DNA from: Bacteroidota bacterium
Lineage (GTDB): Bacteria > Bacteroidota > Ignavibacteria > Ignavibacteriales > Melioribacteraceae
Direction: 5' to 3'
Length of the DNA: 64,000 bases
Assembly: GCA_018818165.1 (NCBI GenBank)
Contig: JAHISP010000084.1
Location: forward strand, 62,001 to 126,000
The translations under genes were made by a program, and so were the position numbers. This document shows, piece by piece, positions 35,936-44,038 of this stretch (positions are counted from its first letter, which is position 1; every line of letters starts with the position of its first letter). The notes beneath the pieces are model-generated. The model had not been told where the DNA came from and did no database searches. It saw nothing but the letters and a program-made list of their open reading frames with translations.

Positions 35936-37300
35936 ATGGCTATTGAGACAATAAACCCAGCGGATAACAAATTAGTAAAAACATTTGAAAAAATGAGCGA
36001 TACAAAGGTTAGTGAAATAATTTCAAGCTCTGAAAAAGCATTTCAAACATGGCGACTAACTTTATTTGAACAAAGAGCAGAGTTACTTATTAAAACTGCT
36101 AATGTTCTTAGAAACAGCAAACTTAAATATGCAGAAATAATGACTTTAGAAATGGGCAAGCCAATTACACAAGCAATTTCAGAAGTTGAAAAATGTGCTT
36201 GGGTTTGTGAATATTACGCACAAAATGCCGAGACCATTTTGCAAAAAGAAATTATTGAAACAGATGCGTCCGAAAGTTTTGTACAGTTTGACCCTATCGG
36301 AATTGTTCTGGCAGTAATGCCGTGGAACTATCCATTTTGGCAAGTCTTCCGATTTGCTGCGCCAGCATTGATGGCGGGCAATGTTTGTCTGCTTAAACAC
36401 GCATCAAATGTTCCAATGAGCGCCTTAGCAATTGAGGAAATATTCACCGAAGCTGGCTTGCCCGAAGGAACATTTAAAACATTATTGATTGAATCATCGC
36501 AGGTAAATAATGTTATTCAAAATCCATTAATTAAAGCAACAACACTAACTGGAAGCGAACCTGCGGGAATGGCTGTTGCTTCAGCTTCTGGAAAAGCATT
36601 AAAGAAAAGCGTTATGGAACTTGGTGGCAGTGACCCGTTTATTGTTTTAAGCGATGCAAATATTGATGAAGCAGTTAAAGTCGGTGTTTTAGCACGCATA
36701 TTGAATAATGGACAAAGCTGCATTGCGGCTAAAAGATTTATTCTGCTTGAGGATATTGCTGATGAATTTGAATCAAAATTTGTTGATAAAATGAATTCAC
36801 TTATTGTCGGAAATCCAATGGAGAAAGAAACAGAGTTGGGACCAATTGCACGCGAGGATTTACTTTTGGAACTTGATTATCAAGTTAAAGAAACCGAAAA
36901 ACAAGGGGCAAAAGTTTTATGTGGCGGAAATAGACTTAATAGAGAAGGAGCATTTTATCCACCAACTGTTTTGAGCAATGTTAAAAAAGGAATGCTTGCA
37001 TACACAGAAGAGCTTTTTGGTCCAGTAGCAATTATTATTAGAGCAATAAATGAAGGGGAAGCGATTGACATTGCAAACGATACGCCTTTTGGACTTGGAG
37101 CTTCGTTGTGGACAAACAACATGGAAAACGCTAAAATATTGGCTGCCAAAATTGAATCTGGTTCGGTGTTTATCAACGGATTGGTAAAATCTGACCCGCG
37201 TTTGCCATTTGGCGGAATTAAAACTTCTGGTTATGGAAGAGAGTTATCGCACTACGGAATTAAGGAGTTTGTTAATATTAAAACAGTTTGGATTAAATAA
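35936..37300 (+). CDS. NAD(P)-dependent aldehyde dehydrogenase (succinate-semialdehyde type)
   Basis: A 454-aa ALDH. Blocks include VMPWNYPFWQVFRFAAPALMAG near residue 124, the nucleotide site TLTGSEPAG near 199, catalytic glutamate in VMELGGSDPFIVL near 225 and catalytic cysteine in NNGQSCIAAKRF near 258, followed by ELFGPVA and LPFGGIKTSGYGRELS. The short N-terminus starting ETINPADNK is typical of the GabD-like succinate-semialdehyde dehydrogenases. The true aldehyde may differ. It is followed after 11 nt by the CoA-binding gene. Confidence 0.88.
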   Translation: MAIETINPADNKLVKTFEKMSDTKVSEIISSSEKAFQTWRLTLFEQRAELLIKTANVLRNSKLKYAEIMTLEMGKPITQAISEVEKCAWVCEYYAQNAETILQKEIIETDASESFVQFDPIGIVLAVMPWNYPFWQVFRFAAPALMAGNVCLLKHASNVPMSALAIEEIFTEAGLPEGTFKTLLIESSQVNNVIQNPLIKATTLTGSEPAGMAVASASGKALKKSVMELGGSDPFIVLSDANIDEAVKVGVLARILNNGQSCIAAKRFILLEDIADEFESKFVDKMNSLIVGNPMEKETELGPIAREDLLLELDYQVKETEKQGAKVLCGGNRLNREGAFYPPTVLSNVKKGMLAYTEELFGPVAIIIRAINEGEAIDIANDTPFGLGASLWTNNMENAKILAAKIESGSVFINGLVKSDPRLPFGGIKTSGYGRELSHYGIKEFVNIKTVWIK

Positions 37301-37311
37301 TTGGAGGTAAT

Positions 37312-37764
37312 ATGGTTACTCAAAAAATGGTTGATGTTTTTATGTCCAAGAAAAACTTGGCAGTTGTTGGTGTATCACGAAACAAGAATAAATTTGGGAC
37401 AGTAATTTATAATGAACTAAAGAAAAAGGGCTATAATGTATTTGCTGTAAATCCATCAACAACTGAAATTGGAGGGGACAAATGCTATCAAAGTATTAAA
37501 GAGCTAAAAGATGAAATTGAAGCAGTTGTAATTGTTGTTCCAGGAATTCAAACAGAAATAATTGTTGAAGAAGCTAATGAGATTGGCATTAAGCATATTT
37601 GGATGCAACAAGGAAGTGAATCGGATAAAGCAATTATTTATTGCAAAAAAAATGGAATAGAAGTAATTCACAACGAATGCATTTTAATGTTCGCAAATCC
37701 TGTTAAATCTATTCATAGTGTGCACAAATGGATTTGGAAAATATTGGGAAAACTGCCCAAATAA
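37312..37764 (+). CDS. CoA-binding-domain protein (YccU-like)
   Basis: A 150-aa single Rossmann-like CoA-binding domain: NLAVVGVSRNKNKFG near residue 16, GYNVFAVNPSTTEIGG near 38, EAVVIVVPG near 63 and IWMQQGSESDKAI near 90, then a cysteine in IHNECILMFANP. The family resembles the CoA-binding half of succinyl-CoA synthetase without the ligase domain. GGAGG precedes the ATG. Its partner and effect are unknown; adjacency to the aldehyde dehydrogenase suggests co-expression. Confidence 0.87.
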   Translation: MVTQKMVDVFMSKKNLAVVGVSRNKNKFGTVIYNELKKKGYNVFAVNPSTTEIGGDKCYQSIKELKDEIEAVVIVVPGIQTEIIVEEANEIGIKHIWMQQGSESDKAIIYCKKNGIEVIHNECILMFANPVKSIHSVHKWIWKILGKLPK

Positions 37765-37803
37765 TTTTTAATTTTTACTCTAATTTACAACAAAGGAGAA
37801 AGT

Positions 37804-38370
37804 ATGTTAAAACGATGCGACTGGTGTGGAACTGACGAACAATATGTTAAATATCACGATAATGAATGGGGAATTCCAGTTCACGATGACAGAACTCATT
37901 TTGAAATGCTCATTTTAGAAGGAGCACAAGCAGGATTAAATTGGCTTATGATTTTAAGAAAACGTGAAAATTACAGAAAAGCATATGATAATTTTAACGC
38001 AAAAAAGGTTGCAAAATACACAGAAGAAAAAATAGAAGAGCTTTTATTAAATGCGGGAATAATTAGAAATAAGGCAAAAGTACGTGCATCGGTTACAAAT
38101 GCAATTGCGTTTTTAGAAGTTCAAAAAGAGTTTGGAAGTTTTGACAAATACATTTGGCAATTTGTAAACAATAAACCAATAATCAATAAATGGAAAACAA
38201 TTAGCGAAGTTCCAGCAACATCAAAAGAATCGGATGAATTAAGCAAAGATTTGAAAAAACGTGGATTCAAATTTGTAGGTTCAACAATAATTTACGCCCA
38301 CATGCAATCAATTGGAATGGTAAATGACCATATACAAAGTTGCCACAAATACAAATTATTAACAACGTAG
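37804..38370 (+). CDS. tag: DNA-3-methyladenine glycosylase I
   Basis: A 188-aa base-excision repair enzyme that removes 3-methyladenine. It has the structural zinc ligands typical of Tag: the early cysteine in RCDWCG, histidine in YHDNEWG, and the C-terminal histidine and cysteine in NDHIQSCHKY. The catalytic region FEMLILEGAQAGLNW with the conserved glutamate near residue 40 and ILRKRENYRKAYDNF follow. AAAGGAG precedes the start. It ends the three-gene run with the aldehyde dehydrogenase and CoA-binding genes, and a repeat-rich gap follows. Confidence 0.94.
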   Translation: MLKRCDWCGTDEQYVKYHDNEWGIPVHDDRTHFEMLILEGAQAGLNWLMILRKRENYRKAYDNFNAKKVAKYTEEKIEELLLNAGIIRNKAKVRASVTNAIAFLEVQKEFGSFDKYIWQFVNNKPIINKWKTISEVPATSKESDELSKDLKKRGFKFVGSTIIYAHMQSIGMVNDHIQSCHKYKLLTT

Positions 38371-38387
38371 AGATGACTAGCTGGGTC

Positions 38388-38691
38388 AATGCTGTCAACT
38401 TAAGACAATTAATCATTTCAAATGTGGCTAAAGCCATTTTCTCTCTATTTGTTTTTATCCAGTCGCTTAAAAGCGACGGTAATTGCCGTTTACTTTAGAG
38501 GCTGTGTGATAATTCATTTTTTTAGAAAAAATGTTTCGAATTCACTTTAAAAACGAAACCAAAATTTGCTTTACACCCTATTTTAACACAGCCTCTTTAG
38601 TAAACGGATTTTAGAAAAACAAAAATTATAATGGCTTTTCCAGAGGAATCTTACAGATAGCCACATTTGGATCATTAAGTTGACAGCATTG
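38388..38691. repeat. Large imperfect palindrome between tag and a small lipoprotein gene
   Basis: The outer arms are a perfect 17-bp inverted repeat, CAATGCTGTCAACTTAA at 38388-38404 with its complement at 38675-38691. Further inside, CAAATGTGGCTA near 38420 matches its complement near 38658-38669, and AAGCCATT matches AATGGCTT. The centre holds the MITE-like element at 38498-38595. I see no gene in the 460-base interval. The structure could be an old nested transposon or a large folded RNA. Confidence 0.65.
38498..38595. mobile_element. MITE-like element, 98 bp, with TTTA target duplication
   Basis: Ends are GAGGCTGTGT at 38498-38507 and ACACAGCCTC at 38586-38595, exact inverted repeats. 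TTTA flanks both sides at 38494-38497 and 38596-38599. There is no coding capacity. Short length, perfect terminal repeats and a direct flank duplication are MITE hallmarks; the mobilising transposase is not in this window. Confidence 0.6.
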
Positions 38692-38833
38692 CTTTAATGG
38701 AAACATCTGTAACAACTTGATTGTTCTCAGCAACCTTGTTCACCATCAAGTTGCACTAATTTTTCCCAACCAAGTTTATAACGTTCTGATTTTAACTTTT
38801 ACTCTTTTTTTAATAAATATATAATAGTAAAAA

Positions 38834-39214
38834 CTAATCCAACCATTTTATTACCGTTGCTATAACAAAAATCCTCTCATCCGAGTCTTCAACATATTTT
38901 TGAATATTTTTTATAATAATTGCATCTCCACCATTTTCACAGGCTTTTTCCTTTAATTTTGGTAAAACTTTTTCAAAAGTATTATAACTATATATACCTT
39001 TACTTTCTAAAATTCCTAACTCTTCAAATTTTCGCTCTGGTATCTTTGAATTAAAAACCTCGATAAGACAATCGATTGATTTTGCATTCATTGATTTACC
39101 AGTTTGAATATAGATGGTTGACGTACCACATCCGAAAATAAAAATTGTAAAAAACACTATAGATAAAAGGCTTAAAATCTTTGTTTTTTTAGTTAACAAA
39201 ATGTTTTGTGTCAT
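38834..39214 (-). CDS. Small lipoprotein of unknown function
   Basis: A 126-aa protein. The N-terminal hydrophobic segment ends in the lipobox-like FIFGC near residue 29. The mature part has one further cysteine pair (SIDCLIEVF and EKACENGGDAIII); the pattern of an early beta-strand cysteine and ENGGDAIII loosely recalls RcsF/DUF4156-type small lipoproteins. It is a short orphan gene bordered upstream by an attC-like sequence, so it could be an integron cassette product. Confidence 0.6.
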   Translation of the reverse strand: MTQNILLTKKTKILSLLSIVFFTIFIFGCGTSTIYIQTGKSMNAKSIDCLIEVFNSKIPERKFEELGILESKGIYSYNTFEKVLPKLKEKACENGGDAIIIKNIQKYVEDSDERIFVIATVIKWLD

Positions 39215-39249
39215 AAAATTAATCCCTTATTTGAAGCAACTTAAATTTT

Positions 39250-39303
39250 AATACTGCACTAAACCCGCATTACTCCGCGGGCAGGTTGATTTGCTGGTTA
39301 TAT
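39250..39303 (-). other. attC-like recombination site (candidate, short)
   Basis: On the minus strand ATATAAC, containing the stop codon of the 39298 gene, begins a 54-nt stretch that folds through CCCGC/GCGGG (39264-39268 with 39277-39281) and ends AGTGCAGTATT. The stop-in-box arrangement and imperfect hairpin fit integron attC sites, but the right-hand box is degenerate and there is no integrase gene in the window. Confidence 0.35.
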
Positions 39304-39768
39304 TGCTTTTTTGAACTTTTTGATTTTATCTATCAATGTCCAAATAATTATAAGAAGAACTCCAAAAACCAACAATTTTGCTAATGATTCTTTAGCTAGA
39401 AATATTCCACCCACGAGAAGTATGATTAAAAATAAAATGTACCAATTAATAAAACAATATAATTTTCTTTCTTTTTGATCAATGTTATTTTCGATAAAGC
39501 CTCTAAATGTTGAAAAATCAAAAAATTGAGGTCCACCAACTTGTTTAAATTTGCCATAACGAAAAAAAGTTAAATTCTCACCTTTAGAATGAAATTCGAA
39601 ATCAGAATCATTTTTTGAAATTGTTTTTTCACTCCTTTTAAAATCTTTTTTATAAACTATTGGTATTCCAAATTTGTAGTAAATTTTAATCCATGCATTT
39701 GAAATATATTTTTCAAATATCAAAAAAAAGAAAAGTATAAAAAATAAAATTACAATTATAAAATCCAA
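39298..39768 (-). CDS. Membrane protein of unknown function
   Basis: A 156-aa protein with an N-terminal transmembrane helix (residues 3-21, rich in phenylalanine), a soluble stretch of about 80 residues with FHSKGENLTFFRYGKF, and two C-terminal helices (residues 108-145). I recognise no family. The gene lies between two attC-like sequences, and its 3' end (AAAGCAATATAACCAG) matches that of the acetyltransferase at 44640 in 16 of 17 bases, a hint of a shared cassette boundary. Confidence 0.6.
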   Translation of the reverse strand: MDFIIVILFFILFFFLIFEKYISNAWIKIYYKFGIPIVYKKDFKRSEKTISKNDSDFEFHSKGENLTFFRYGKFKQVGGPQFFDFSTFRGFIENNIDQKERKLYCFINWYILFLIILLVGGIFLAKESLAKLLVFGVLLIIIWTLIDKIKKFKKAI

Positions 39769-39796
39769 ATTTATTAACTCACATTATTTATTAGTA

Positions 39797-39981
39797 ATAT
39801 AACGTCGTTTAAGCTAACTTGTCCGCCGACTACTATTTCGGCAACAGCAAACTCAACACCTTTTATTAAAAATTTATTTTACTAACTTGTACTACTTCAA
39901 GAAAACTACAACTTCCCCCTCACAATTCAAAAACCAAATCGCCATCGCTTTTCGGCGTTCAAGTTGAGCGAATTGTTAGGT
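39797..39981 (-). other. attC-like recombination site (candidate)
   Basis: Read on the minus strand, the left end CCTAACAATTCGCTCAA closely resembles the left end of known resistance-cassette attC sites, and the right end has CTTAAACGACGTTATAT with a GTTATAT box. CAACTTGAACGCCGA on the left is complementary, with mismatches, to TCGGCGGACAAGTTAG on the right, giving the expected imperfect stem. At 185 nt it is longer than most attC sites. Confidence 0.42.
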
Positions 39982-39990
39982 AGGTTCTCT

Positions 39991-41064
39991 TCAATAAACC
40001 AATATATCCCCTTTAACAACCCCTTCAGTTATTTCGACAAATCTGTTACCTACAACACCGATTTTAACATATTTTATTATTATATTTTTATCATTTTTGA
40101 AATTGACAAATGCTTGTTCACCTTCAAAACCGATTGCTGGTATTGGTACTATTAAGCAACTATCTTTCTCAGTAATTATTATTTCTGCCTGTACTGAAGT
40201 ACCAGGATAGATGCGCTTTGGGGGAGATTTAAGCTCAACCGAAAAATCAAACGAAACATATCCGTTATTACTATTACCAAGCGGAGATATTTTTACTATT
40301 CTTCCAACTCCAAGATTTGCCCCTTTTTTAGTTTTAAGTTTTACTTTTTCTATTTTACGCAATACAGGAAGGTACTCTTCAGCAATGGTAAAATCTGCTC
40401 TTAGTTCATCAAAATTCCCAATTACACAAATTACTGTTCCCTCGTTATATTCTGATAATGCCGACTTAATATAATTCCCTTCCTCAACATTATCTTCTGT
40501 TACAATGCCTCCAATTGGTGCCTTTATCGGAATTATTTTAAAGACACTCTTTTCATCAATATTGTATTTGCTTTTATAAATCTCAAAAGTTTTTTCACTT
40601 ATTTCAACCTGCATTTTTGCTATATCAAAAGCATTTTTACTTTTCCTTAATTCATCCTCATGAATGAAATGTGATTCAAATAATTCTTTGCTGTTGTTAT
40701 ACTCAATCTCTTTTTCTTTGAACTCAATTTTAGCTTTGTAAAAAGCATTTTTATTCCTTAAAAATTCAACATACTTCTCTTGGTCGGGTTTAATGGTAAG
40801 AAGAGTTTCACCTGCTTTTACAGAATCACCAAGTGAATAATATTTCTCAATTATTTTGCCAGTTATAGAAGAATTAACAGCCATTATTTTTGATGCTTCA
40901 ATTTGTCCTATTAGTGTAATACTTTTTTGAACTTTCCCGATAGTAACCTTTGTCGATTTACTGAAACTCGTTTCTTCATCTTTGCTAAGTGACAAAAGCG
41001 AATAATAAAGAGCAAACGACAAAAGCAAAATAGCACCTACAATATAAATCCATTTCTTAATCAT
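39991..41064 (-). CDS. Periplasmic adaptor (membrane fusion) subunit of an efflux system
   Basis: A 357-aa HlyD/MacA-type protein. Residues 5-27 are a membrane anchor. A lipoyl half-motif (VNSSITGKIIEKYYSLGDSVKAGETLL near 60-90) and its partner (IKAPIGGIVTEDNVEEGNYI near 186) flank a helical hairpin of about 80 residues, and beta-barrel and membrane-proximal domains follow (YPGTSVQAEIII). Such adaptors bridge inner-membrane transporters to TolC channels. Its start overlaps the TolC gene stop by one base (TAATG). Confidence 0.88.
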   Translation of the reverse strand: MIKKWIYIVGAILLLSFALYYSLLSLSKDEETSFSKSTKVTIGKVQKSITLIGQIEASKIMAVNSSITGKIIEKYYSLGDSVKAGETLLTIKPDQEKYVEFLRNKNAFYKAKIEFKEKEIEYNNSKELFESHFIHEDELRKSKNAFDIAKMQVEISEKTFEIYKSKYNIDEKSVFKIIPIKAPIGGIVTEDNVEEGNYIKSALSEYNEGTVICVIGNFDELRADFTIAEEYLPVLRKIEKVKLKTKKGANLGVGRIVKISPLGNSNNGYVSFDFSVELKSPPKRIYPGTSVQAEIIITEKDSCLIVPIPAIGFEGEQAFVNFKNDKNIIIKYVKIGVVGNRFVEITEGVVKGDILVY

Positions 41065-42500
41065 TAAAATATCTCCATTCCCAAAATTGTTTTTAACTGC
41101 AACACATTTTTATTGTAATTTATTACAGTCTCAATTGCACTCTTTTCCGCATCATATATTTCATTATCATGTTCTTGGAGTTCAAAAAGAGTGAGCCTTC
41201 CTGAGTTGTATTCTCTCTTATAGATTTTATAAGAATCTTTAAATATTTTAAGTTTCTCATTTTGTAAATCATATTGATTTCTGAAAAACTCCAGCAAATA
41301 ATAATACTCAGTCACTAAGAGTTTTAACTCTTTCTCTTTCTCTTTAATGTCATTTTTAATCTCTCTTAACTTAATTTCGGAAAGTTCAGCTTCTGTATTA
41401 TATTTGCCTGCATCCATTATTGGAACCTTAACATTAATTCCCAAATTATAGTCGTAGGTTTTTATTTTTCTATCAACTGGTAGATAGTATAACTGGTTTG
41501 AAAAAAAAGCTGAAGCAGTCAATTCCGTTTCAATTCTGGTTGATGTTTTGGATTCGTAATCAAGTTTATTTATTATCAAACTTAGTTCAAAAATTTTATA
41601 ATCATGGTTGTTTTTTACTACAAGTTCCAATGCATCTTCTAACATAATATTAAATGGAAGAAACTTAACAGATTCTTCCAACACAACCAATGTATCGGTA
41701 TTTATTCCAAGAAATGAAAAAAGTTCTTTCCTCGCATGTCTAAACTCTGTATTTGTGCGTGATAAATTTAACTCGGTGTTTTTAACAGCTAACTTTTTAG
41801 TAATAAATTCTATTTCAGAAATTTTGCCAAGTTTTAATTTTAATTTTTGTTCTTTCAGTTCCTTTAATTCTTTTTCAATTTTACGTTTAGTTAAAGCAAT
41901 CTCTTTTTGCTTAAGAAGAGTGACGTAGTATTTCTCTATAGTATTAAAAATAAGTTTGTTCCTACTATTAAAAAAGTTCAATTTTGTTTTTTGGAATTCT
42001 TTCTCTTTGATTTCAGAACTAACTCTGTAATTATTTACACTGAAAATTGGCTGCGAAATTCCAGCATAAAACGAATACTGAAAACGCTCTCTATCATTAC
42101 TGTAATCTGAGTTATAAGTATTGTATAGTGTTGCCAAACTCATATTGAAAGCTCCACCAGTCGGCAAATTATACATAGTTGAAAGTGTCGCAACAGGGGT
42201 AAAATTATTAGCATTGTTTACGATTAAAGTATATTGATTTAACTCTGAATTAAATACATCCTCAACACCCTGGTTTAGTTTGAAAGGAACTCCTAAGTTC
42301 AAGTTTATTGTTGGGTATTTGAAAACGGATTGCAATTTATAATTTAATTCATCTCGTTGATTTTCCAACTCCAACATTTTATATTGTGTACTTTGTTTGA
42401 ATAATATATCTAAACAATTATCGAGTGAAAGCTTCTCCTGTGCAATATAATTAGAAGCAAAGAGAATTAAACTAATTAATATTGAAACTATTCTATTCAT
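41064..42500 (-). CDS. TolC-family outer-membrane channel protein
   Basis: A 478-aa protein with a signal peptide (ILISLILFASNYIAQ). It has the two long coiled helical repeats of TolC proteins: QYKMLELENQRDELNYKLQ near residue 37, a heptad-rich stretch around 200-260, and the second repeat with AELSEIKLREIKNDIKEKEKELK and YKIYKREYNSGRLTLFELQEHDNEIYDAEK near 430. It should form the outer-membrane exit duct for the adaptor and permease encoded beside it. It overlaps the permease gene by 8 nt. Confidence 0.88.
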   Translation of the reverse strand: MNRIVSILISLILFASNYIAQEKLSLDNCLDILFKQSTQYKMLELENQRDELNYKLQSVFKYPTINLNLGVPFKLNQGVEDVFNSELNQYTLIVNNANNFTPVATLSTMYNLPTGGAFNMSLATLYNTYNSDYSNDRERFQYSFYAGISQPIFSVNNYRVSSEIKEKEFQKTKLNFFNSRNKLIFNTIEKYYVTLLKQKEIALTKRKIEKELKELKEQKLKLKLGKISEIEFITKKLAVKNTELNLSRTNTEFRHARKELFSFLGINTDTLVVLEESVKFLPFNIMLEDALELVVKNNHDYKIFELSLIINKLDYESKTSTRIETELTASAFFSNQLYYLPVDRKIKTYDYNLGINVKVPIMDAGKYNTEAELSEIKLREIKNDIKEKEKELKLLVTEYYYLLEFFRNQYDLQNEKLKIFKDSYKIYKREYNSGRLTLFELQEHDNEIYDAEKSAIETVINYNKNVLQLKTILGMEIF

Positions 42501-43725
42501 AACGTAAAGAATCTATTGGCATCACTTTGGATGCTTTAATTGCAGGCAACAGCCCGAAAATAAATCCGGTAATTCCCGAAAAAATAATTGAAGTAATAAT
42601 TACTCTAAACGTAATTAATGCTTTTGCTTGGGCACCCCACACCTGCTTTTTAATAATAAATTCAGCTACACTTTCAACACTAAAAACAGCCAAAATAATT
42701 CCAATACTTCCACCAATAAAAAAGAGGAACATTGTTTCCAAAAAGAATTGAACAAAAATATCTCTGTTTTTTGCACCCACGGCTTTTTTAATTCCAATCT
42801 CGCGCATCCTCTCCTTTATTGAGGAAAGCATTATGTTCATAATTCCTATCCCACCAGTAACTAACATTAAAATGGAGAAAAGTAAAATTAGATTTGAATA
42901 CGCAGATGACATATTTTCAAAATCTTTTATACTATCTTCCCTACTATTTATACGGAATATCCCTTTTTCACTTATGAAATCTAAGTAACTCTGTACTTGG
43001 TCAATTGTTCTATCTAGTTTAGACACATCCTCAACTTTACACAAAATACTTCTGGGCATTTCTTCTTGTTTATAGAAAAGTGTTTTAAAAGTTGTAATAG
43101 GAATAAATATCGCTCTTGAATAGAGATTCAACCCTTGAGAAACATACTCCCCAATTATTTCAAATTGATAATTGTTTATTGTAATCATATCCCCAACCGA
43201 CATTTTTTCATCAAGACTACTTTCATCATTTTTTGCAATAACGATAACATTGTTCTTGCTTTTTATATCTAATAGGTTAAACTTTCTGCCATCTTCAATT
43301 TTTATATTGTTATAAACTTCAAAAAAATTTTCACTAACTCCTAGAAACCTATATCTTTTTTCTCCTTTGATATAATAATCATCCCCTACTAATTCAGTAA
43401 TGAATATTGCGTCATTGAAATTTTTGTTTAGTGAATCGATAAGTGTGAGCGTTATTGGATAACGATAATGTATCGTTTTTCTATGTTTTGAATCGGTTAC
43501 AGATGTCATAACCATATTTTTTTTTGAAGATTTGATATCAAATGTATTATAACCCCCATAATTTTTGATTGTTTGCATCATACTTTCAGCCATTCCTTCA
43601 TTCAAAGAAACAACAAATACAAATGAGAAAACACCAATAACCACACTAATTATTGAAAGAAATGTTCTTAAAATATTTCCTCTTGTGCTCTCAAATGTTA
43701 ATGATAAGAAATCTAGTTTTCGCAT
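42493..43725 (-). CDS. MacB/FtsX-type ABC transporter permease
   Basis: A 410-aa permease. The N-terminal helix with TRGNILRTFLSIISVVIGVFSF is followed by a periplasmic MacB-PCD domain of about 230 residues and three C-terminal helices with GIMNIMLSSIKERMREIGIKKAVGAKNRDI, the FtsX signature. It has no fused nucleotide-binding domain, and no ATPase gene lies nearby. In MacAB-TolC systems such permeases extrude peptides, lipoproteins or macrolides from the periplasm. It is the first gene of the export operon after the ferredoxin-like gene. Confidence 0.9.
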   Translation of the reverse strand: MRKLDFLSLTFESTRGNILRTFLSIISVVIGVFSFVFVVSLNEGMAESMMQTIKNYGGYNTFDIKSSKKNMVMTSVTDSKHRKTIHYRYPITLTLIDSLNKNFNDAIFITELVGDDYYIKGEKRYRFLGVSENFFEVYNNIKIEDGRKFNLLDIKSKNNVIVIAKNDESSLDEKMSVGDMITINNYQFEIIGEYVSQGLNLYSRAIFIPITTFKTLFYKQEEMPRSILCKVEDVSKLDRTIDQVQSYLDFISEKGIFRINSREDSIKDFENMSSAYSNLILLFSILMLVTGGIGIMNIMLSSIKERMREIGIKKAVGAKNRDIFVQFFLETMFLFFIGGSIGIILAVFSVESVAEFIIKKQVWGAQAKALITFRVIITSIIFSGITGFIFGLLPAIKASKVMPIDSLRYE

Positions 43726-43798
43726 TATTACGTTTTGTTATTAGATAATAAAAGGTACAAAAAAGTAGGGAGAATATCTTTCCCCCTAAAGAAAAGAG

Positions 43799-44038
43799 TT
43801 ATCCAATTTCCACAATAGCTTCACTTTGTATATTATAGATATACTCACCATCAGACTCAATAATCATTTTTGATGGTGATTCTGCAATACACATACAACA
43901 ATTAACGCATTCATCCGTTATTCTCACCGTTGAGGAATTTGTTGATGGTGGTTTTGTGCTTGCCCTTAGTGTTTCTGTTAAAAGAATAGGCATCAAAGAC
44001 AAAAATGAAAATTTCTTTAAAAAGTTTTTTCTTTTCAT
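43799..44038 (-). CDS. Exported ferredoxin-like small protein with an incomplete cluster motif
   Basis: I choose ATG 44038 because GGAG lies 6 nt upstream and the product begins MKRKNFLKKFSFLSL, close to a Tat-type signal of iron-sulphur proteins (though lysine replaces one arginine). The mature part has ITDECVNCCMCIAESP near residue 40: CxxCxxC is kept, but the fourth ferredoxin cysteine is serine and the second cluster half is missing. At 79 aa it is about the length of a truncated ferredoxin. It precedes the export permease by 73 nt. Cluster binding, or a role as an exported peptide, is open. Confidence 0.6.
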   Translation of the reverse strand: MKRKNFLKKFSFLSLMPILLTETLRASTKPPSTNSSTVRITDECVNCCMCIAESPSKMIIESDGEYIYNIQSEAIVEIG

